Source: Natrinema soli
Lineage (GTDB): Archaea; Halobacteriota; Halobacteria; Halobacteriales; Natrialbaceae
Assembly (NCBI RefSeq): GCF_028618695.1
Contig: NZ_JAQIVI010000237.1
Span: forward strand, 1-26,841
DNA: 26,841 nucleotides
Direction: 5' to 3'
This document shows, one piece after another, positions 20,481 through 26,841 of the stretch. The translations under genes and the position numbers were made by a program. The notes beneath the pieces are model-generated. The model worked only from the letters and a program-made list of their open reading frames with translations. It made no database searches and was not told the DNA's origin. Each line of letters starts with the position of its first letter. The stretch's first letter is position 1.

Positions 20481-23417
20481 ATGAGCACCGACACCGAACG
20501 CGTCGAGGACGGGACTGACGCGTCCGTCCTCGAGTCGTTCCGAGACTGGTATCACCTCCCCGTCATCGGGGTCGTGATGCTGTTTATGGTCTGGTTGCGA
20601 ACCCAGTCGTACGATCGGTTCGTCACCGAAGACGGATCGCCCGCCCTGGCGGGGGTCGACTCGTGGTATCACTGGCGGACGATCAACTGGACGGCGGAAA
20701 ATTACCCGCACACGATGCCGTACGAGGTCTGGACGGGATTCCCGACCGGAAACTACGTCGGCCAGTTCGGCACCTTGTTCGACCAACTCATCGTCACCGT
20801 GGCGATGATCGTCGGGCTCGGCAATCCGTCGACCGAGACGCTATACACGGTCTCGCTGCTCTCGATTCCGGTCATGGCCGCGCTCGTCGCGATCCCCGTC
20901 TTCTACGCGGGTCGGCGGCTCGGCGGCACGATCGGTGGCATCGTCTCCGTGCTCGTGCTCGCACTTGTGAAAGGGCAGTTCCTGTCCCGATCGACGGTGG
21001 GCCAACTCGACCACCACATCGGCGAGGTCCTGTTCATGGCAATCGCGGTCCTCGCGATGATGGTCGCGCTCACCGTGGGCGAACGCGAGAAACCGATCTA
21101 CGAACTGCTCGTCGACAGGGACTGGGACGCGCTCCGACGGCCCGCCATTTACAGCGGACTCGCCGGACTCGCACTCACACTCTACATCTGGGTCTGGCCG
21201 TCCGCGATTCTCCTGGTCGGTATCTTTGCAATCTTCTTCGCCGTCCAACTCTGTCTCGACTACGTCCACGGTGTCTCACCGGATCACGTCGCCTTCGTGG
21301 GCGCGGTCAGCCTCGGCGTGACGGCCATCCTGACGATCCTGCTCATGGAGCAACCCGGAAGTACGGGTTCGACGAGTTTCGGTCTCCTCCAACCGCTGAC
21401 CGCCCTCCTCGTGGCCGCCGGCTGTGTCTTCATGGCCTGGCTCGCACGCGAATGGAATAATCGTGACCTCGAGCGCCGGTACTACCCCGTCGCGATCGGC
21501 GGACTCATCGCCGGGGCGCTCGTCGTGCTGTGGTTCGCCGTCCCGAGTCTGTTCGACTCGATCATCGGAAACGCGACGCGTCGCATGCTACCGTTCGGTG
21601 GGACAGCGACGGACCTCACCATCGCCGAGGCCCAGCCGCCGGAGAACTTCTTCGACCGCGTCTTCACCGAGTTCGGGAGCGCGTTCTACACGATGCTCGC
21701 CGGGCTGGCCTTCCTCGCGATTCGGCCGTTCCTCGGTCGGAAGTTCCGCGCCGAGCATACGCTGGTCATCGTCTGGACGCTGTTCCTGATCAGCATGGCC
21801 GCGACGCAGGTGCGCTTCATGTACTATCTCGCGCTCGCGGTCGCGGTGGTCAACGCGGCGTTCGTCGCGGAAATCGCCCGCCTCTTCGACCTCGATCTCG
21901 AGAGCGGCCTCGAGTCGATCAGACAGGTCGAAACCTATCAGGTGATCGTCGTCCTGCTCGTCGTCTTGCTCCTCTTCGCGCCGCTCCTGCCGCCGCTCGC
22001 GCAGGCGACCGCGTGGGACCAAGGCAAACAGACCGGACCGAGCGGGAGCGCGATGAACTGGGAGGAATCGAACCACTGGCTCAAAGAGAACACGCCTGCG
22101 CCGGGGAACTACGGCGACGCGAACAACGCCGACGAACTCGACTACTACGGGACGTACAATCCGGGCGACGGCGATCACGAGTATCCGGAGGGCGCCTACG
22201 GCGTCATGTCGTGGTGGGACTACGGCCACCTGATAACGACGCAGGCCGAACGGATTCCGCACTCGAACCCGTTCCAGCAGAACGCGCGGTCGTCGTCGGC
22301 GTACCTGACCGCCGAGTCCGAGGAGCGAGCGGAACTGATCCTCGACGCGATCGCCGCGGGCGAGCCGGTCACCGATCGCTCCACCGAGGAACTCCGGCAG
22401 GCGACTTCGGACAGTGATTCGAGCGAGGACATTCGGTACGTGATGATCGATAACGAGATGGCCAGCACGAAGTTTGGTGCAATCACGCAGTGGTCGGGTC
22501 CGGGTTACCAACATTACCAGATTCCCGACGACTACGAGTCAGGTGAGCAAGTCTCGCGGAACGAGGTCGCTCAACGATTCAGTGATGCGTCGTACTACGA
22601 CACGATGATGTCATCACTGTACCTCGACGACGCTAGCGAGATGGAACACTATCGCCTCGTCCACGAGAACGAACGGACATCTGGTTTCATCAGCTACGCG
22701 TTCATAAACGCCCAGACGGATCAGGTCCTTCTAAACGAGAACGGCCAACCCCAGGTCGGGATCAATCGGCTATACACACGGCAGTTACAGGCACAACTCC
22801 AACAGATTAACCAGCGTCAGGACGTAGATGTTCAAATCTTCAACCAGCAACAGGCGTCCACGGTCAAGACCTACGAGCGCGTCGACGGTGCATCGATCAC
22901 TGGGTCCGTCGGCGAGGGGACCCTGAACGATACCGACAATGCCACCGTCGTTGGCTCGGTCGAACTCGAGACCAACACTGGTCGGACGTTCAACTATACG
23001 CAGCAAACTGACGTAGCGGACGACGGCAGCTTCGAACTGACCGTGCCGTACGCGACCAACGACGGACTGGGCGTCGAGGACGGCTACACCAACAGCAGCG
23101 TCGAGGCGACCGGCAACTACAGCGTCAGCGTCTTCGAGTCCAGCGAACAGGGACTACGGCAGTTCACCGGAGAGACAGCCGTTCCCGAGCGCGCAGTGGT
23201 GGACGGCGATACCGTCAGCGCCGGCGACCTCGAGGAGGTCGAGGATCCGTCCGGCAACGAAACGCCGGGCAACGAGACGCCGGGTAACGAAACACCGGGC
23301 AACGAGACCGACGACGGAAGCACGGACGCGGACGGTACCAATTCGTCTGACGAGGGGACCGCCGACAACGGGACCGCGAACGCGTTCGAGCCGGTCACAC
23401 CGGAACGAGCACGCTAA
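20481..23417 (+). CDS. aglB: Oligosaccharyltransferase AglB (STT3 family)
   Basis: A 978-residue protein that transfers the lipid-linked glycan to Asn in N-X-S/T sequons on the outer face. About 13 membrane spans fill residues 25-515; the first outward loop has GVDSWYHWRTINW with the catalytic-site Asp, and RSTVGQLDHHIGEVL is the second acidic loop. The signature WWDYG is at 578-582, and a large acidic soluble domain follows. The C-terminus (about 920-978) is low-complexity with six potential sequons, four of them in GNETP-type repeats. Such tails are variable in archaeal AglB. It has its own promoter and high-GC codon use, and is the conserved anchor of the locus. Confidence 0.95.
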   Translation: MSTDTERVEDGTDASVLESFRDWYHLPVIGVVMLFMVWLRTQSYDRFVTEDGSPALAGVDSWYHWRTINWTAENYPHTMPYEVWTGFPTGNYVGQFGTLFDQLIVTVAMIVGLGNPSTETLYTVSLLSIPVMAALVAIPVFYAGRRLGGTIGGIVSVLVLALVKGQFLSRSTVGQLDHHIGEVLFMAIAVLAMMVALTVGEREKPIYELLVDRDWDALRRPAIYSGLAGLALTLYIWVWPSAILLVGIFAIFFAVQLCLDYVHGVSPDHVAFVGAVSLGVTAILTILLMEQPGSTGSTSFGLLQPLTALLVAAGCVFMAWLAREWNNRDLERRYYPVAIGGLIAGALVVLWFAVPSLFDSIIGNATRRMLPFGGTATDLTIAEAQPPENFFDRVFTEFGSAFYTMLAGLAFLAIRPFLGRKFRAEHTLVIVWTLFLISMAATQVRFMYYLALAVAVVNAAFVAEIARLFDLDLESGLESIRQVETYQVIVVLLVVLLLFAPLLPPLAQATAWDQGKQTGPSGSAMNWEESNHWLKENTPAPGNYGDANNADELDYYGTYNPGDGDHEYPEGAYGVMSWWDYGHLITTQAERIPHSNPFQQNARSSSAYLTAESEERAELILDAIAAGEPVTDRSTEELRQATSDSDSSEDIRYVMIDNEMASTKFGAITQWSGPGYQHYQIPDDYESGEQVSRNEVAQRFSDASYYDTMMSSLYLDDASEMEHYRLVHENERTSGFISYAFINAQTDQVLLNENGQPQVGINRLYTRQLQAQLQQINQRQDVDVQIFNQQQASTVKTYERVDGASITGSVGEGTLNDTDNATVVGSVELETNTGRTFNYTQQTDVADDGSFELTVPYATNDGLGVEDGYTNSSVEATGNYSVSVFESSEQGLRQFTGETAVPERAVVDGDTVSAGDLEEVEDPSGNETPGNETPGNETPGNETDDGSTDADGTNSSDEGTADNGTANAFEPVTPERAR
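23256..23312 (+). repeat. 15-bp in-frame repeat encoding NETPG units
   Basis: AACGARACRCCGGGY repeats at 23256, 23271 and 23286, with a fourth partial unit from 23301. It encodes Asn-Glu-Thr-Pro-Gly at residues 926-940, then Asn-Glu-Thr-Asp. Third-position differences between copies show that it is not a very recent expansion. Confidence 0.85.
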
Positions 23418-23509
23418 CGCGGCCGTCCGTTCCTCGCGTCGCGGCTCGGTTCTCGATCGGTGCGAACGCCGAGAACGGTTTTGAGCGACTCCGAAATACG
23501 ACACGGGCG

Positions 23510-23914
23510 ATGCGAACGGCTCCCCCGACGTCTCTCGAGGGGGTCTCCACGGGATCGGTCGACATCGGTTTCGGCGTCTCGAGGGCGACGCGCGCCTCGA
23601 TCGTCGGTAGTTGCGATCGAGTCCTCGGGGCGCTGGCGATCGCGTTGGGTGCCGAGATCGAACGACGGATCGATCGTCGCGTGGCCGGCTCGACCGCGGG
23701 GTTCGTGGTCGGCACGATCGCCGCGGCGAGCCAGGTGAAACGCGTCGTTCGACGGGTCTCGAGCGGTATCGAACCGCGTCGCTCGCGTTTCTCCGTCGTC
23801 GATCGGTGGGCGTTCCGGCTACCGGTTGCGGGGCCGGTGACGACCCAGCGGGTTGGACCGTCGGAACGGCCAGGGGTTGTGGTCGTCGCGACTGTCGCTG
23901 GCTCGAATCAGTAG
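23510..23914 (+). CDS. Hypothetical protein, weakly supported
   Basis: A 134-codon frame between aglB and the CHAT region with predominantly G/C third positions, better than the other frames here. The central part (VLGALAIALGAEIERRIDRR, then STAGFVVGTIAAAS) could be a short amphipathic or membrane helix pair. The protein is basic, unlike most genes in the window, which counts against it. No motif, promoter or known family was recognised. The 500-base interval may instead be non-coding or a decayed gene; a minus-strand frame over 23395-23715 looks less convincing. Confidence 0.3.
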   Translation: MRTAPPTSLEGVSTGSVDIGFGVSRATRASIVGSCDRVLGALAIALGAEIERRIDRRVAGSTAGFVVGTIAAASQVKRVVRRVSSGIEPRRSRFSVVDRWAFRLPVAGPVTTQRVGPSERPGVVVVATVAGSNQ

Positions 23915-24055
23915 TATTATTGCAATACACGCTGCTGCCCTCGAGTACGGTGCTGTCGATGAATAGCCGCTGACAACGTGGATTCGACCGCTTTCTCCCC
24001 TTTCGAGGAGGTACCTCGTTGAACCATAATAATTCATATATGAAACTATTAGATA

Positions 24056-24067
24056 AATTTATTTCCA
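24056..24067 (+). promoter_or_regulatory. TATA box of the 44-aa membrane peptide gene
   Basis: AAATTTATTTCC is centred 30 nt before ATG 24091, in an A+T-rich patch (24030-24066). The spacing fits a leaderless transcript and rejects upstream in-frame Met codons. Confidence 0.6.
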
Positions 24068-24090
24068 TTGGAGCCAACCATTGGATTGCA

Positions 24091-24225
24091 ATGTCCGCGA
24101 AAAACAGCATGAAAGACTACCTCGCAAAGCACCCCCGAATGATCGGCGCGCTGTTCACCCTGTTCGTCCTGCTCAGTCAGGCGGGCTCGGCGGTGGCGGG
24201 AACCTCGTCGCAGATCGGTCCGTAA
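24091..24225 (+). CDS. 44-residue membrane peptide (DUF7503-like)
   Basis: The peptide has a positively charged head (MSAKNSMKDYLAKHPR), one hydrophobic span or signal-like helix (MIGALFTLFVLLSQAGSAVA, residues 17-36) and a short tail GTSSQIGP. The AGSAVAG stretch could be a signal peptidase site, which would leave almost nothing outside, so a membrane peptide is more likely than a secreted one. I have seen similar short 'HPRMIG-LFT-LLLSQAGSAAA' peptides in haloarchaea, likely named DUF7503, but their role is not known to me. It is convergent with the CHAT protease gene (77-nt gap). Confidence 0.7.
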   Translation: MSAKNSMKDYLAKHPRMIGALFTLFVLLSQAGSAVAGTSSQIGP

Positions 24226-24302
24226 AACTCGACTCCGCACGCATCCCTCTCGGTCGGTGATAGCGGTCGCTCGGAGGACGATTCGTCGAACGCGCGTCGC
24301 GG

Positions 24303-26375
24303 TTATATTCTAACGGGACCGATTCCGTCGTTCCAGTGTAACGTTCCGTCGACGACCAGCGGTAGTTCGGTCCACGTCATATACTCGTCGAGGGAGTCGC
24401 GGCTCACCTGGGAAAACGGCGTCGACCCCGGGCTGAGGTGCCGGTCGCTCACCGTCTGCAGGGTCGATTCGGTCGCGGTCCCGAGTTTGAACTCCTTGGT
24501 CGAATACGATCGAATGGCGAAATCGAACTCGTCGGCGGACCGCTCGAGTTCGATGACCGCAGGGGCACCGCCCTCCGACTGAGCGATGTCCGCCGAGCCG
24601 TCACCGACGATGAGATACTGATCGCTAAGCCCCCCGTTCGTGCGAGCGATTTCGAGCGCCCCCCGAAGCGGGAAGCCGCGGTTGAGCAGTCTGGCCATGG
24701 TCTCGCCGGCCGTGACGGCGTCTTCGTTGACGACGTCGGCGTACGTGCTGACGCCGCCGAACGCGCCGCGGCGGGTGAGCGCGAGCCCCTGTTCGTAGGA
24801 CCGACACGCGTTCAGGAAGAAGACGCCGAGGTCGACCGACTCGAGGGTTCGGACGTCGAGGTCGCCGTCGGGACAGCGGATGCCGTCTTCGACCGCGTGA
24901 CCGATGTAGTGAACGAAGTCGTAGCCGCCGTCGGTGAGCAACTCGGCGAGCCGATCCGATTCGACGCCGAACTCCGAACGGATCTCGAACGGGAGGTCCG
25001 CTCGGTTGCCGTAGGCGCCGTCGAGGAGGTCGTGTTCGCCGAGCATCTGGGCGTCGTTACAGACGAGCAGGATCTCGATCGATTCGTTCGGCTCGCGGTG
25101 ATCCAGCTGGTTTCGGTACGCCTCGATCGTCGCTTTCGACGCACGCCGTGGGATGTCGTCGCCGAACCAGGCGTGTTCGACGGCTTCGTCCGTCACGGAC
25201 GGCACCACGAACGACGGGTCGTCCGGGTGGGACGGCGGTGAGCGATGCGTCGTCGCCGAGCGAACGAGCCCCGTCTCCGTTTCCGTCTCCAGTCGCGGGA
25301 CCGACTCCGGCGTCCGACCGCGGGATTCGCGAACGATACCGAGTTCGTTCACGAGGTATGGGAGCAGCGTGGCGCTGTCCGGGTCGGCCGGGACGTGTGC
25401 GGTCAGCGGCCACCGCGGAACGTAGGGATCGATCAGCTGGATCGGCACCTCGAGGTACCGGTCAAGTCGATGGGGAAGCGGCAGGTCGTACGTTTCCGTG
25501 AACGAGAACGGCAGGTCGTCCTCGATCGATCGCCGCTCGAGGAGTTCGTACTGGAAGACCCCCTCCGTTCGGACGAGACAGTCGAGAAAGAAGAATCGCT
25601 TCAGGAGTCCGGCGATCTCGTCTTCGAACGCGCGGCCAGTCGAGAGCGGATAGTCGAACCGCGGTGTCTCGAGCGCCGGTTCGTCCCCCAGTCGAACCGT
25701 GGCTCCCAAGAAAAACGCGAGCGGGGCGGCCCCGTACACCGCCGCGTACTCCCGCGGGACGGTGAGCGTGATGTCGCTCTCCGGCGGATCAACGGCGTCG
25801 GGGATCTCGAGGCTGTCACCGAGTTCGATCAGCGGCGGATGGCCGCGCAGGGTCGGCCACGTCCGCTCGGGAGAGGTCGTCTTCAGCGCGGACGGGAGCG
25901 CGGAGACGGCGTCCGTCAGTGAATCGATATCGGGCGGCGTGGTAATCGTCCCCACCGGCTGGTCGTGCGGCGATCGTGCGCCGAGTTCGATCACCGTCTC
26001 TCGATCGATCGTGATCCGTATCGAGGTCAGCCCGATATCGATCGTGCCGGGGACATCGATGCGACAGTACAGCTTCATCGGGCCGCTCAATCCGACGAAC
26101 TGGGTCCGTTCCTCGAGCCGAACCGTTTCTCCGGCGTCGAAACTCGCCTCCGTGCGGCCGGTCTCGTCGTGAACGGTGACGGAGTAGAGCTGGTTGAACG
26201 TGAGCGCGTCGGTCTCGAATCGGCACGTCTCGTCGACCGGGAAGCAGAACTGCGCCGCCTCGATGGCGTCGAACGACACCGACCCCGGCGTTTCGATCTG
26301 CAGGCGCCGTTGCTCGATGGAATCGTATACCTCGAGCCCGACCGGGTCGGCCGTTTCCGCGATCTCGATAGTCAT
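24303..26375 (-). CDS. CHAT-domain (caspase-like) protease
   Basis: A 690-residue acidic protein. The first 400 residues are beta-rich and probably form a sensor or interaction domain with no family recognised. The C-terminal CHAT peptidase domain (about 430-600) has ESIEILLVCNDAQM, the catalytic His in DFVHYIGHAVEDG (H493) and the catalytic Cys in GVFFLNACRSYEQG (C524), followed by GAFGGVSTYADVVNE and FPLRGALEIA. About 90 more residues follow. There is no signal peptide or membrane span. CHAT proteins act as regulated proteases in programmed cell death and antiphage systems in bacteria. The role here is unknown. Convergent with the 44-aa membrane peptide and downstream of a winged-helix gene. 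Confidence 0.85.
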   Translation of the reverse strand: MTIEIAETADPVGLEVYDSIEQRRLQIETPGSVSFDAIEAAQFCFPVDETCRFETDALTFNQLYSVTVHDETGRTEASFDAGETVRLEERTQFVGLSGPMKLYCRIDVPGTIDIGLTSIRITIDRETVIELGARSPHDQPVGTITTPPDIDSLTDAVSALPSALKTTSPERTWPTLRGHPPLIELGDSLEIPDAVDPPESDITLTVPREYAAVYGAAPLAFFLGATVRLGDEPALETPRFDYPLSTGRAFEDEIAGLLKRFFFLDCLVRTEGVFQYELLERRSIEDDLPFSFTETYDLPLPHRLDRYLEVPIQLIDPYVPRWPLTAHVPADPDSATLLPYLVNELGIVRESRGRTPESVPRLETETETGLVRSATTHRSPPSHPDDPSFVVPSVTDEAVEHAWFGDDIPRRASKATIEAYRNQLDHREPNESIEILLVCNDAQMLGEHDLLDGAYGNRADLPFEIRSEFGVESDRLAELLTDGGYDFVHYIGHAVEDGIRCPDGDLDVRTLESVDLGVFFLNACRSYEQGLALTRRGAFGGVSTYADVVNEDAVTAGETMARLLNRGFPLRGALEIARTNGGLSDQYLIVGDGSADIAQSEGGAPAVIELERSADEFDFAIRSYSTKEFKLGTATESTLQTVSDRHLSPGSTPFSQVSRDSLDEYMTWTELPLVVDGTLHWNDGIGPVRI

Positions 26376-26455
26376 CTGTCCCCGTTGTCATCTCACTCAT
26401 TCCGCCGCACGGTCAAAAATGATTGTATCGGCCGTCGATCACGGAGTATCGTCAA

Positions 26456-26841
26456 TCACGGAGCGTCGTCGAGCGAGACCGTCGTCAGCGATCGGAACGC
26501 GATCGCGGGGTACCGCGGTTCGACCGTGCTGGGTTGCCGACCGCTGTTGTGACCGGAGGACGACAACTGAACCCGTTCGATGACGCCTCGATCCGCGAGT
26601 TCGTAGAGGAATCGCGTGACCGTTCCGGCGGTGAGCGACGACCGGGCGGCGATAGCGCTCGCTAGCTCGCGGATCGGGCGGTCACTCGAATCGATATCGA
26701 CGAGTGCGAGCAACACCCGTTGCCGGGTGGCCGAAAGTGCGAGCGCTCGAGCGACGTGCACGCCGTCGTCGGGCACGTCGGTCCGCGCCGTCTCGAGGTG
26801 AGGGGGCTCGATCCGGTCGGCCTCGTCTTCGCTCGCGAGGA
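26456..26841 (-). CDS. Winged helix-turn-helix regulator, N-terminus beyond the window
   Basis: The frame is open to the right edge, so the gene is partial; at least 127 codons are visible. The outermost residues (LASEDEADRIEPPHLETART) are acidic and clearly coding, so the internal GTG at 26776 is probably not the start. The domain is a winged helix: LSATRQRVLLALVDIDSSDR, then RELASAIAARSSLTAGTVTR as the recognition helix region, and FLYELADRGVIERVQ. It is most like ArsR/MarR-type transcriptional regulators in haloarchaea. It lies 80 nt upstream of the CHAT gene on the same strand and may control or be co-transcribed with it. Confidence 0.7.
   Translation of the reverse strand, partial: LASEDEADRIEPPHLETARTDVPDDGVHVARALALSATRQRVLLALVDIDSSDRPIRELASAIAARSSLTAGTVTRFLYELADRGVIERVQLSSSGHNSGRQPSTVEPRYPAIAFRSLTTVSLDDAP

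Noticed and set aside
23819..24037. Minus-strand frame with a hydrophobic AAACIAIILLI stretch
   Set aside because: Tail is Arg/Pro-rich, no promoter, and it overlaps the promoter of the 44-aa peptide on the other strand.
25816..26400. Minus-strand frame beginning MSEMTTGTDD just upstream of and overlapping the CHAT start
   Set aside because: It becomes Arg-rich and motif-free after ten codons. I considered a second frameshift like that in leuA, but the CHAT frame has its own ATG at 26375 and no homopolymer run is involved.

Overview
The window looks like chromosomal DNA of a haloarchaeon, probably of the Natrinema/Haloterrigena type. It is GC-rich with strong G/C preference at third codon positions. 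Most proteins are acidic. Many genes have a TATA-like box about 25-30 nt before the start codon and no Shine-Dalgarno, which indicates leaderless transcripts. The N-glycosylation genes aglJ, aglM and aglB are recognisable. The assignment rests on sequence character and family recognition only; no search was run.

Layout. (1) 1-1665, minus strand: a branched-chain amino-acid locus with leuA and the first codons of a gene that is probably ilvB. Between them lies a candidate leader-peptide ORF ending in a small hairpin. leuA appears to carry a +1 shift in a G6 tract close to its start. (2) 2097-8400: housekeeping and hypothetical genes (ferritin-like, a DUF5779-like protein, a two-domain VOC protein, a degenerate metallo-beta-lactamase-like protein, a degenerate JAMM-like protein, a CopG regulator, a DUF5789-like protein and an unannotated acidic microprotein). 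This region also contains an IS1341-type tnpB element with a 3' hairpin, a relic of a second such end, and two copies of a dispersed non-coding repeat. (3) 8458-23417: an N-glycosylation locus. aglJ and aglM (minus strand) and aglB (plus strand) bracket a compositionally different block. Its core (13726-20274) is visibly richer in A+T and holds two glycosyltransferases, three consecutive alkaline-phosphatase-superfamily enzymes and a flippase. Nearly all of these are chained by 4-11 nt overlaps. (4) 23418-26841: a large CHAT (caspase-like) protease gene, a 44-residue membrane peptide convergent to it, and a partial winged-helix regulator upstream.

How the genes work together. AglJ should load the first sugar onto dolichol phosphate and AglM should make UDP-glucuronate. 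The GT2/GT4 enzymes would extend the glycan, the three phosphatase-superfamily enzymes may decorate or process it in the cytoplasm, the flippase would export it, and AglB would transfer it to proteins such as the S-layer glycoprotein. The most novel-looking parts are the signal-less, Thr-nucleophile phosphatase-superfamily triplet with a shared C-terminal Leu-Gly-Tyr ending, the CHAT protease/mini-membrane-peptide/regulator group, and the putative ilvB leader peptide.
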